A stretch of DNA of 38,908 nt from Bhargavaea ullalensis (GTDB lineage: Bacteria; Bacillota; Bacilli; Bacillales_A; Planococcaceae): the NCBI RefSeq assembly GCF_040545425.1, contig NZ_JBEPLW010000022.1; one strand, written 5' to 3'. Every line of letters starts with the position of its first letter. Within the stretch, counting starts at the first letter, position 1. The position numbers and the translations under genes were made by a program. This document shows, piece by piece, positions 16,898 to 24,224 of the stretch. Under the pieces are notes generated by a model, which saw only the letters and a program-made list of their open reading frames with translations, had not been told where the DNA came from and searched no databases.

Positions 16898-18091
16898 ATG
16901 AAGAAAAAACTGAACGTCACGCTCGTGACATTGCTCGTCAATTTATTTATCGCTTTTATGGGCATCGGCCTCGTCATTCCCGTGCTGCCGGCCATCATGA
17001 ATGAACTCGGCATGTCTGGGAAGGCGGCAGGGAACCTGGTCGCCGCGTTTGCGATCACTCAGCTGATCGCTTCTCCGCTGGCCGGCCGCATGGTCGACCG
17101 TCTCGGACGAAAGCCGATGATCGTCATGGGTCTGTTTTTATTCAGCGCATCGGAATTGCTGTTCGGACTCGGACAGGAGGTCTGGGTGCTGTTTGCTTCC
17201 CGGCTTGTCGGCGGCGTCAGTGCGGCGTTCATCATGCCGGCGGTGACGGCATTCATCGCGGACATCACGACGATGGAGGAACGTCCAAAAGCGCTCGGCT
17301 TCATGTCCGCGGCCATCTCCACCGGATTTATCATCGGACCTGGAATCGGGGGATTCCTCGCAGAGATCGGCCCGCGGGTTCCGTTTTTCGCCGCGGCCGT
17401 GCTGGCTTTCGTGGCGGCGATGTTTTCGCTGCTCGCCCTAAGGGAACCGGAGCGCCAGGAAATGCAGGAAGGGGCGATGGAAGTATCGGGCTTCAAGCGG
17501 ATTTTTGCGCCGGTCTACTTTATCGCCTTCCTCATCATCTTCATCCTGTCGTTCGGTCTGGCATCGTTTGAGTCGCTGTTCGCCCTGTTCGTCGACCATA
17601 AGTTTGGCTTCACACCGAAAGACATCGCCATCATGGTGACGGGCGGGGGCATCATCGGTGCGGTCGCCCAGGTGTGGCTGTTCGACCGGCTCGACAAATG
17701 GCTCGGCGAAATCCGGCTTATCCGGTGGTGCCTCATCGTGTCCGCAGTGCTCGTGTTCTGCGTCACGCTCGTGTCGTCGTATGTGCTCATCCTGCTCGTG
17801 ACGATGACCGTATTCGTCGGCTTTGACCTGGTACGTCCGGCCGTCACCACTTATCTGTCAAAAGTGGCGGGGAACGAGCAGGGCTTTGCCGGGGGGATGA
17901 ACTCGATGTTCACGAGTCTCGGCAACGTGTTCGGCCCGATCATCGGAGGCCTGCTGTTCGACATCAAGCTCGATTTTCCTTTTTACTTTGCGACGATCGT
18001 TCTGTTCGGCGGCGTGGTGCTGTCCTTCTTCTGGAAAAAGCCGAAGCTTGATGCACTGCCGCCCGCGCCGACAGATACTATTACCAAATAA
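16898..18091 (+). CDS. MFS transporter, multidrug-efflux (Bmr/NorA/TetA-like)
   Basis: A 397-aa major facilitator protein with 12 predicted helices, a drug:proton antiporter type. Motif A is GRMVDRLGRKPMI in the loop after helix 2, and the antiporter motif C, GFIIGPGIGGFLAEIG, is in helix 5. The length and the short cytoplasmic loop after helix 6 (REPERQEMQEGAMEV) fit the DHA1 family. It probably exports hydrophobic cations or antibiotics; the substrate is inferred from family only. ATG 16898 has AAAGGGG about 10 bases upstream. There is no regulator gene next to it. A large three-tier hairpin follows the stop codon. Confidence 0.88.
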   Translation: MKKKLNVTLVTLLVNLFIAFMGIGLVIPVLPAIMNELGMSGKAAGNLVAAFAITQLIASPLAGRMVDRLGRKPMIVMGLFLFSASELLFGLGQEVWVLFASRLVGGVSAAFIMPAVTAFIADITTMEERPKALGFMSAAISTGFIIGPGIGGFLAEIGPRVPFFAAAVLAFVAAMFSLLALREPERQEMQEGAMEVSGFKRIFAPVYFIAFLIIFILSFGLASFESLFALFVDHKFGFTPKDIAIMVTGGGIIGAVAQVWLFDRLDKWLGEIRLIRWCLIVSAVLVFCVTLVSSYVLILLVTMTVFVGFDLVRPAVTTYLSKVAGNEQGFAGGMNSMFTSLGNVFGPIIGGLLFDIKLDFPFYFATIVLFGGVVLSFFWKKPKLDALPPAPTDTITK

Positions 18092-18122
18092 TTAAATCAC
18101 CGGAATTCCGGAACTATTCACC

Positions 18123-18200
18123 GGCGGCATGGCCGGCATGAGAGGAACAGGGCTTAAGGACCTGTGCTTCAAAGGCCAATCATGCCGCCTGTTATCTTTT
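18123..18200 (+). terminator. Large branched hairpin, terminator or leader element
   Basis: Outer stem: GGCGGCATG (18123-18131) with CATGCCGCC (18181-18189), a perfect 9 bp. A short GCC/GGC pairing lies inside it, and an inner stem ACAGG (18147-18151) pairs with CCTGT (18161-18165). TTATCTTTT follows. It sits 32 bp after the MFS stop and before the DAACS promoter at 18237, so it most simply terminates the MFS transcript, though its size is unusual. Confidence 0.6.
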
Positions 18201-18236
18201 AATGCGGGCATAACGGCCCATTCGGGAAAAAAATGA

Positions 18237-18287
18237 TTGACCCTAAATACAAAGAACGTTAATATTATTTTAAGAAAGCGTTTACAT
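18237..18287 (+). promoter_or_regulatory. Promoter and cre-like site of the first DAACS carrier
   Basis: TTGACC (18237-18242), a 17-bp spacer and TAATAT (18260-18265) form a good sigma-A promoter. AAGAAAGCGTTTACAT (18272-18287) lies over the predicted start point and matches the CcpA cre consensus with one deviation (A for T at position 2). Confidence 0.8.
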
Positions 18288-18335
18288 TCAGAAAGATCCA
18301 TCAACCAGATACCGCATCCAGAATGGGGGAATTGT

Positions 18336-19607
18336 ATGAAGCTCGCAAGAAACATCATCATCGCGCTGGCCGCCGGAGTCGTGGTCGGCCTGGTCTTAAA
18401 CTTGTTTGCACCGGGTGTATTCGGGAAAGCGGATGTGTTCCTGTTTCAGCCGCTCGGCACCATCTTCCTGAATCTCATGAAAATGCTCGTTATTCCGGTC
18501 GTGTTCATTTCAATCGCCCTCGGCACCGTCGGGCTCGGCGATCCGAAAAAACTCGGACGCATCGGCATCAAGACGATCGCCTATTTCCTTACGACGACGG
18601 CAATCGCCATCGTGCTTGCCCTGTCGCTCGCACTCATCTTCAAGCCGGGCGCAGCGGGCGACTTCGGCACCCATGATGCGACCTATGAGCCGGCAGAAGC
18701 GCCGCCGATTTCCGACACGCTCCTCGGCATCATCCCGACCAATCCGATCCAGGCGATGGCGGAAGGCAATATGCTGCAGATCATCTTCTTTGCGGCGCTT
18801 GTCGGCTTCGGTCTCGCGATGCTCGGCAAAAAGACCGAGAAAGTGACCGAACTGCTTGAGCAAGGCAATGAACTGGTCATGTTTCTCATCACGTTCGTTA
18901 TGAAGTTCGCTCCGTACGGCGCGTTCGGACTCATCGCTTCCGCCATCGGAAGCCAGGGATACGATGCGCTCAAGGCGATGGGCCTGTACATGGCCGTCGT
19001 GCTCGGCGCGTTGCTCATCCACTCGGTCGTGACCTACGGCGGAACGGTTGCCTTCCTCGCCAAGCGGAATCCGGTCTGGTTCTTCAAGAACTTCATCCCG
19101 CCGCAAGTCGTCGCGTTCAGCACCGCAAGTTCTGCCGCAACACTTCCGCTGTCGATGAAAACGGCGCAGGAAAAGCTGAAAGTGCCGGAATCGATCAGCT
19201 CGTTCGTCCAGTCACTCGGTGCGACGATCAACATGGACGGCACGGCAATCATGCAGGGGGTGGCCGTCGCGTTTATCGCACAGGCGTACGGCATCGATCT
19301 TACGACGGGCCAGCTTATTACAGTCGTCCTGACTGCCGTGCTTGCGAGCATCGGAACGGCCGCCGTGCCGGGCGCGGGCCTGATCATGCTCGCGATGGTG
19401 CTCACGTCGGTCGGCCTGCCGGTTGAAGGAATCGCGCTCGTCCTCGGTGTCGACCGCCTGCTCGATATGGTCCGGACATCGGTCAACATCACCGGCGACG
19501 CGGCATGCGCCATGATGATCGCCCAGTCCGAAGGGGTGCTCGGCGATCCGCAATCTGAAGAAGCGGCCCTTCCCGAAAAGAGCCGCAACCTGGAAGAGAC
19601 TTATTGA
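18336..19607 (+). CDS. Dicarboxylate/amino acid:cation symporter (DAACS, GltP-like), copy 1
   Basis: A 423-aa carrier of the glutamate/aspartate/C4-dicarboxylate symporter family. Hairpin-1 motif AFSTASSAATLP, helix-7 sodium motif NMDGTA, hairpin-2 motif ASIGTAAVPGAG and helix-8 DRLLDMVRTSVNITGD are all intact. The Asp, Arg, Thr and Asn of helix 8 (about D377, R380, T381, N384) match the substrate-contact residues of archaeal GltPh, so an acidic substrate is expected. ATG 18336 is chosen because GGGGGA precedes it and the protein aligns with copy 2 from MKLARNI; the frame runs on 33 codons upstream through the promoter. It is expressed from its own promoter with a cre-like site and ends at a perfect terminator. 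A close paralogue lies 2.5 kb downstream. Confidence 0.93.
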   Translation: MKLARNIIIALAAGVVVGLVLNLFAPGVFGKADVFLFQPLGTIFLNLMKMLVIPVVFISIALGTVGLGDPKKLGRIGIKTIAYFLTTTAIAIVLALSLALIFKPGAAGDFGTHDATYEPAEAPPISDTLLGIIPTNPIQAMAEGNMLQIIFFAALVGFGLAMLGKKTEKVTELLEQGNELVMFLITFVMKFAPYGAFGLIASAIGSQGYDALKAMGLYMAVVLGALLIHSVVTYGGTVAFLAKRNPVWFFKNFIPPQVVAFSTASSAATLPLSMKTAQEKLKVPESISSFVQSLGATINMDGTAIMQGVAVAFIAQAYGIDLTTGQLITVVLTAVLASIGTAAVPGAGLIMLAMVLTSVGLPVEGIALVLGVDRLLDMVRTSVNITGDAACAMMIAQSEGVLGDPQSEEAALPEKSRNLEETY

Positions 19608-19650
19608 ACGGAAACGGACTTACCATTCTCACTGAATGAAACCGAATCAA

Positions 19651-19684
19651 ACGGCCGGCCCTTTTAAACAGGGCCGGCCGTTTT
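19651..19684. terminator. Terminator between copy-1 carrier and the convergent operon
   Basis: A perfect 11-bp stem, ACGGCCGGCCC (19651-19661) with GGGCCGGCCGT (19671-19681), followed by T4. Confidence 0.9.
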
Positions 19685-19709
19685 GCCGCTCAGCAGACAG
19701 TTAGAGAGG

Positions 19710-20738
19710 TCAGAGAGCGGGCAGCACTTGTTCAGCCGCCCCCCCTTCCAGTGGCATCCGGTACAGGAAGTAATCCGGCCTGCCGCCGCCGAAGTTCCGG
19801 TCCTCGATGAACCAGAGCGTCTGTCCATCGGCGCTTATAACCGGCTTGCCGGCGTACGTCCGGGTCCGTGTAAGCTGCTTGTCTTTCCCGCCGGTTGGTT
19901 CATGGATGAACAGTTCGTATTCGAACAATCCGCTGTTGGACGTTTTCGCGACGGTCTGATAAATGACTCTACCATCCGGGAGAACGAGGAAATCATAGAC
20001 GTCCTGCGGGAATCCGGTTCCGGCTTTTTCCGCTTCGCCGGCTGTTTTCGGCGCTCGGTAAATTTGCTGGGTGGCTTCAAATGTTTCTTCGGCAAATTCG
20101 GCTTCATCTTCTCCAAACATCGTGAAGAAAACGGAATCCGAACCTTCCGGGATGTTGATCGAGCGCATGTCGTACGCTTTCAGTTCGGTCAGCGCCCGGG
20201 TGGAGCGGTCGGACAGCTCCAGTTCGTGCACGTCAAAATCGTGCGGGTGTGCAGCGGCGACCGGCGAGTAATTCTCAAATACGCCCGCCCGGAGGAAGTA
20301 AATCCGGCCGGGATCATCAAGGCTGAAGGCAAGCTCTGTGATGAGCCCTCCGTCCTGGTAGACTCCCGTATCGCTCCCGCTTTTCAAGTCGATCTTCCGG
20401 ACGGTGCTTTTCAAGCCGGTTGTCCGGTCTTTCGGGTTCACAGCAAAAAACAATGCACTTCCGTCGGGGGAGAAGGAGAGGTCGGCGATCCGGCTGTCCG
20501 ATTCCGTGCCGGCAAGCGGTCCGCGTGTCTGTCCCTCCCTGTTCAGAAGGTAAATCCCCGCACTGCCCTCCGTGTAGGAAACATAGGCGACCGTCCCGTC
20601 GGCGGAGACGTCATAGACCTCCGACAGGCCCTCCTCCCGCTCGTCTTCCGGCTTCTGGAGGACAAACCCGGCGGCAGCGGAGGCGGCCGTCGCCAACCCG
20701 ATCAGCAGCAGAACAATCAAAAGCGGTCTCTTCATCAT
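19710..20738 (-). CDS. Exported TolB/PD40-type beta-propeller-like protein
   Basis: A 342-aa protein with an N-terminal hydrophobic signal or anchor (KRPLLIVLLLIGLATAASAAAG, residues 3-24, with a possible AXA cleavage site). Several repeats of the PD40/WD40-like form follow, for example SFSPDGSALFFA, VISADGQTLWFI and VLPDGRVIYQT, each strand set carrying a D-G turn and an aromatic. This suggests a six- or seven-bladed propeller facing the outside, in the TolB/DPP-IV N-terminal style. No enzyme motif is seen. It is the last gene of a PadR-permease-propeller operon, 12 bp after the membrane gene. ATG 20738 and the next codon, ATG 20735, are equally possible, both behind AAGGGAA. It may be a sensor or envelope-stress factor; this is inference. 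Confidence 0.8.
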   Translation of the reverse strand: MMKRPLLIVLLLIGLATAASAAAGFVLQKPEDEREEGLSEVYDVSADGTVAYVSYTEGSAGIYLLNREGQTRGPLAGTESDSRIADLSFSPDGSALFFAVNPKDRTTGLKSTVRKIDLKSGSDTGVYQDGGLITELAFSLDDPGRIYFLRAGVFENYSPVAAAHPHDFDVHELELSDRSTRALTELKAYDMRSINIPEGSDSVFFTMFGEDEAEFAEETFEATQQIYRAPKTAGEAEKAGTGFPQDVYDFLVLPDGRVIYQTVAKTSNSGLFEYELFIHEPTGGKDKQLTRTRTYAGKPVISADGQTLWFIEDRNFGGGRPDYFLYRMPLEGGAAEQVLPAL

Positions 20739-20750
20739 GATTCATTCCCT

Positions 20751-21617
20751 TCAGGGGATCCGGAAAAACAGCAGCAGTCCGGTGATGATGACGGCGACTT
20801 GGATTCCGGTGATCCCGTAGGCGATTTTAATGCGCCCTCTGTTCAGGAGCATTGCCTGGGCCAGATAAGTGAATCCCCAAAAGGCAGCGGGGATGAAGGC
20901 GAACATCCAGACCCTGTCGGTGCCGTCCGAGAAGGCGAGGGCTGCCCAAAAGAAAAACAGGGAAACGGCGAGCGAGAAGATGCCGGTCGTCACATTGGCG
21001 GCGTTGATCGCAATCTCATGCTTTTCATTCTTTGACCGGCTGGTCCTGTAATCGTAGGCGGTCGTGCGGTAGATCAGGGCAAGCGAAAGCAGGATAAGCA
21101 GCCAGCCCGCGACACCGAGCGCGCCGCCCGCAGAGCCGGCCATATCTGCGGTCAACAGGGTTCCGGCCAGCAGCACGCCGATCTGAAAGATGAACAGACT
21201 GTTGAGGGCAAGCCGCCGGTTGAGAGCCGCCGGGGGATCCAGGGCGAATGCCAGGAGCACCGAACCAACGAAGGATGACAGCACCAGCCAGGCGGTGAGG
21301 GCATGCCAAGACGTCAGCAGCACCGCATAAAATCCGGCGAAACCGAACAGCAGGGAACCGGCGGCAAGCGTGAGGATCATGCCGCGACGGTAGGGATAAA
21401 GGGCCTCCTGGATCTGCCGTCCGATCTGCCGTCCGTCGCCGAAGCGTTTCATGGCGATTGATTCGGCCACTACTTCCGGATGCCCTTCTTCCTGCAACTG
21501 CCGGAAAGTCTCCTCCAGGTGCCCGGCCAGTTCTTCCGTCAGATCCTGCCGCTCCTCGCGGGTACCGTCTGTCCGCCGGGCGATGGTCCGGGCGAAACGG
21601 ATGAATACGGGCCTCAT
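20751..21617 (-). CDS. Permease prefix domain 1-like (HAAS) multi-helix membrane protein
   Basis: A 288-aa protein. Residues 1-75 are a soluble helical region (EERQDLTEELAGHLEETFRQLQEEGHPEVVAESIAMKRFGD cut at several points) typical of the permease-prefix/HAAS domain found beside PadR regulators. About eight hydrophobic helices follow (from GMILTLAAGSLLFGF to VAVIITGLLLFF). In known cases such domains bind the PadR-like partner or control a membrane process. The start ATG overlaps the padR stop by four bases (ATGA), so the two are translationally coupled. GGAGGG inside the padR end serves as ribosome site. Function beyond the domain is unknown. Confidence 0.85.
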   Translation of the reverse strand: MRPVFIRFARTIARRTDGTREERQDLTEELAGHLEETFRQLQEEGHPEVVAESIAMKRFGDGRQIGRQIQEALYPYRRGMILTLAAGSLLFGFAGFYAVLLTSWHALTAWLVLSSFVGSVLLAFALDPPAALNRRLALNSLFIFQIGVLLAGTLLTADMAGSAGGALGVAGWLLILLSLALIYRTTAYDYRTSRSKNEKHEIAINAANVTTGIFSLAVSLFFFWAALAFSDGTDRVWMFAFIPAAFWGFTYLAQAMLLNRGRIKIAYGITGIQVAVIITGLLLFFRIP

Positions 21618-21937
21618 TGCAGGCCCTCCGCCGTTTTTCGGATGAGGGAATCCACCTGATTCCAGCTCTCCATCTTTTCATTCACGGCTTCGCCGCCTTT
21701 GTCGGTGAGCCGGTAGTATTTCCTCCGCTGACCACTTCCGTCGACCCAGTAGGACTCCACCCAGTTTTTCCGTTCGATCCGCTTGAGTGCTGCATACAGG
21801 GTGCCTTCGCTCATCTCGTAGGCACCGCCGCTCAGTTCATGGACGAGCTGGACAATTTCATAGCCGTAAAGGTCTTCGCGCCGGAGCAGAGACAGGAGAA
21901 TCAGGTCGATGCTGCCTTTCAGCATTTCTTTTTCCAA
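21614..21937 (-). CDS. PadR-family transcriptional regulator
   Basis: A 107-aa winged-helix repressor of the PadR type: GSIDLILLSLL, LYGYEIVQ, then MSEGTLYAALKRIERKNWV (recognition helix and start of the wing), then RRKYYRLTDKG. The length matches the short PadR-s2 class. I place the start at TTG 21937, with AAAGGAG 10 bases upstream. ATG 21925 has no ribosome site within reach. It leads an operon with the permease-prefix protein and the propeller protein. The promoter is embedded in a 17-bp tandem repeat that is a likely autoregulatory operator. Ligand unknown. Confidence 0.93.
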   Translation of the reverse strand: MEKEMLKGSIDLILLSLLRREDLYGYEIVQLVHELSGGAYEMSEGTLYAALKRIERKNWVESYWVDGSGQRRKYYRLTDKGGEAVNEKMESWNQVDSLIRKTAEGLQ

Positions 21938-21969
21938 CGGGGATCGCTCCTTTGAGTGAATTTTATATA

Positions 21970-22003
21970 CATTGTATCGCAAGGTACATTGCAGCGCAAG
22001 GTA
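21970..22003 (-). promoter_or_regulatory. padR promoter built on a 17-bp direct repeat
   Basis: Two contiguous 17-bp copies on the plus strand, CATTGTATCGCAAGGTA (21970-21986) and CATTGCAGCGCAAGGTA (21987-22003), differ at two bases. On the minus strand they give -35 TTGCGC (21999-21994), a 17-bp spacer and -10 TACAAT (21976-21971). ATACATTGTAT just downstream is a perfect 5-1-5 dyad overlapping the -10, and resembles PadR-type ATACA/TGTAT half-sites. Confidence 0.7.
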
Positions 22004-22038
22004 TATGCATAAATAGACAGAAATTTTAATAAACTGTA

Positions 22039-22086
22039 TTGACTTCACTTCAAATCGGGCGATATAATAAAAGAAAGCGTTTTCAT
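22039..22086 (+). promoter_or_regulatory. Promoter and cre-like site of the second DAACS carrier
   Basis: TTGACT (22039-22044), an 18-bp spacer and TATAAT (22063-22068) are followed by AAGAAAGCGTTTTCAT (22071-22086), a cre-like site over the predicted start. Layout is nearly the same as in copy 1. It is divergent from the padR promoter about 40 bp away. Confidence 0.85.
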
Positions 22087-22130
22087 TTGCAGGGGTAGAT
22101 TTGGTGGAAATATAGAATGGAGGGATTGCA

Positions 22131-23384
22131 ATGAAGTTGGCAAGGAACATCCTGATTGCTCTTGTCGCCGGTGTCTTGGTCGGTCTTGTCCTTAATCTAT
22201 TTGCGCCGGGTCTGTTTGCCAAGGCTGACGTGTTCCTGTTCAAGCCGCTCGGAACCATCTTCCTGAACCTTATGAAGATGCTCGTCGTGCCGGTCGTGTT
22301 CATCTCCATTGTCCTTGGAACGGTCGGGATCGGGGACCCGAAAAAGCTCGGCAGGATCGGTGCCAAGACGCTCGGTTATTTCCTGATCACCACGGCCATT
22401 GCCATTGTCATTGCGCTCGCATTCGCGCTCGTCGTCAAGCCGGGTTCGGGCGGGGGCTTTGAAACGGAAGGGATTGCGTATGAGGCGAATGAGGCGCCGC
22501 CTGTTTCCGATACGCTGCTCGGCATCATTCCGACCAACCCGGTTGGGGCGATGGCCGACGGCAACATGCTGCAGATCATCTTCTTCGCGGCGCTTGTCGG
22601 ATTCGGCCTGGCGATGCTCGGAGAAAAGACGGACCGCCTGAAGGTTCTGTTTGAACAGGCCGACCGGCTCGTCATGTTCCTGATCACGTTCATCATGGGC
22701 TTTGCCCCGTTCGGTGCGTTCGGGCTGATCGCCTCCGCCGTCGGAAGCCAGGGGTTCGATGCCCTGCGTGCGATGGGTCTCTACATGGGGGTCGTGCTCG
22801 GAGCGCTCGTCATTCACTCGATCATCGTCTACGGCGGATCGGTCGCCCTGATCGGGAAGCGAAACCCGGTCTGGTTCTTCAAGAACTTCTTCCCAGCACA
22901 GGTGGTCGCCTTCAGCACGGCCAGTTCCGCAGCAACTTTGCCGATTTCGCTGAAGACCGCGCAGGAGCGGCTGAAGGTGCCGGAGTCGATCAGCTCATTC
23001 ACCCAGTCGCTCGGCGCGACGATCAACATGGACGGAACCGCCATCATGCAGGGAGCGGCGGTCGTCTTCATCGCACAGGCATTCGGGATTGAGCTGACGA
23101 TGGGCCAGCTTGTCACGGTCGTGCTCACGGCTGTTCTCGCCAGCATCGGAACGGCCGCCGTGCCGGGTGCCGGGCTGATCATGCTGGCGATGGTGCTCAC
23201 GTCGGTCGGTCTGCCGGTTGAAGGAATTGCGCTCGTCCTCGGAGTGGACCGCCTGCTCGACATGGTCCGCACCGCGGTCAACATCACAGGCGACGCAGCC
23301 TGCGCAGTCGTCGTCTCCCAGTCGGAGGGTGTCCTCGGCGATCCGGATGCGGAAGCCGCGCCGGCAGAAGTGGAAACGATCTGA
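22131..23384 (+). CDS. Dicarboxylate/amino acid:cation symporter (DAACS, GltP-like), copy 2
   Basis: A 417-aa paralogue of the carrier at 18336, nearly collinear with it. The same motifs are intact: AFSTASSAATLP, NMDGTA, ASIGTAAVPGAG and DRLLDMVRTAVNITGD. Differences cluster in the loop after helix 3 (about residues 105-120), in helix 4 and in the C-terminal tail, so the pair looks like a gene duplication followed by divergence. All acidic-substrate residues of helix 8 are retained. ATG 22131 has GGAGGG upstream. The gene has its own promoter, cre-like site and a very strong terminator. Substrate range (glutamate, aspartate, succinate, malate or fumarate) cannot be separated from copy 1 by sequence. 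Confidence 0.93.
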   Translation: MKLARNILIALVAGVLVGLVLNLFAPGLFAKADVFLFKPLGTIFLNLMKMLVVPVVFISIVLGTVGIGDPKKLGRIGAKTLGYFLITTAIAIVIALAFALVVKPGSGGGFETEGIAYEANEAPPVSDTLLGIIPTNPVGAMADGNMLQIIFFAALVGFGLAMLGEKTDRLKVLFEQADRLVMFLITFIMGFAPFGAFGLIASAVGSQGFDALRAMGLYMGVVLGALVIHSIIVYGGSVALIGKRNPVWFFKNFFPAQVVAFSTASSAATLPISLKTAQERLKVPESISSFTQSLGATINMDGTAIMQGAAVVFIAQAFGIELTMGQLVTVVLTAVLASIGTAAVPGAGLIMLAMVLTSVGLPVEGIALVLGVDRLLDMVRTAVNITGDAACAVVVSQSEGVLGDPDAEAAPAEVETI

Positions 23385-23393
23385 ACTTAATAA

Positions 23394-23435
23394 AGCAGGA
23401 GAGGAAACGGTTGGTTTCCTCTCCTGCTTTTTTTT
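23394..23435 (+). terminator. Strong terminator after copy-2 carrier
   Basis: A perfect 15-bp stem (23394-23408 with 23414-23428, arm AGCAGGAGAGGAAAC) with a five-base loop, then a run of T. It stops five bases before array C begins. Confidence 0.97.
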
Positions 23436-23440
23436 ATTGC

Positions 23441-23970
23441 ATTTCGCACTTAGGGCGATGGATTCGCACTCAGAGCGGGGGATTCGCACTTAGAGCGTGG
23501 GATTCGCACTTAGAGCGTGGGATTCGCACTTAGAGCGTGGGATTCGCACTTAGAGCGTGGGATTCGCACTTAGAGCGATGGTTTCGCACTTAGAGCGTTG
23601 GATTCGCACTTAGGGCGTTGGATTCGCACTTAGGGCGTTGGATTCGCACTTAGAGCGTGGGTTTCGCACTTAGGGCGATGGATTCGCACTTAGGGCGTTG
23701 GATTCGCACTTAGAGCGCGGGATTCGCACTTAGGGCGAGGGATTCGCACTTAGAGCGTGGGTTTCGCACTTAGAGCGTGGGATTCGCACTTAGGGCGATG
23801 GATTCGCACTTAGGGCGATGGATTCGCACTTAGAGCGTGGGTTTCGCACTTAGAGCGTGGGATTCGCACTTAGAGCGGGGGATTCGCACTTAGAGCGATG
23901 GTTTCGCACTTAGAGCGATGGTTTCGCACTTAGGGCGTTGGATTCGCACTTAGAGCGTGGGATTCGCACT
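23441..23970. repeat. Tandem array C, 26 full 20-bp units
   Basis: Twenty-six units of exactly 20 bp run from 23441 to 23960 with no indel, and a 27th is truncated at 23970. Consensus GATTCGCACTTAGAGCGTGG. TTCGCACT is nearly invariant, AGAGCG/AGGGCG alternates irregularly, and the last two or three bases before the next unit vary most (TGG, ATG, TTG, GGG). Inside each unit CGCACTTAGAGCG is a near-palindrome. A degenerate extra copy occurs at 24001. The array lies between two convergent genes, behind a strong terminator. Confidence 0.98.
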
Positions 23971-24037
23971 TTTTTATTTTGCCGGGGTGTTGGCGGAACA
24001 ATTTCGCGTTTAGGGGCGAATGATCAACCTGACGTTC

Positions 24038-24163
24038 GATACAATCAACGTTTTCACCGATACCATCAACGTTTCGTTCGATACAATCAACGTTTTCACC
24101 GATACCATCAACGTTTTCACCGATACCATCAACGTTTCGTTCAATACAATCAACGTTTCGGAC
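24038..24163. repeat. Tandem array D, six 21-bp units
   Basis: Six 21-bp units start at 24038, 24059, 24080, 24101, 24122 and 24143. The constant part is GATACMATCAACGTTT. Two unit ends occur, TTCACC-type and CGTTC-type, in partial alternation. Diverged units flank both sides (24017-24037 and 24164-24184). It abuts array C and ends 60 bp before the stop codon of the protease gene. It shares a skeleton with array B (13 of 21 positions in my hand alignment). Confidence 0.95.
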
Positions 24164-24224
24164 CGGATCGTCAATGTCTGCCGTCAGGCATCATTAACGG
24201 CCGTATCCATAAACGGCGCAGGTT

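Noticed and set aside
23441..23970. Array C as a CRISPR array
   Set aside because: Units are contiguous 20-mers without unique spacers, and there are no cas genes nearby.
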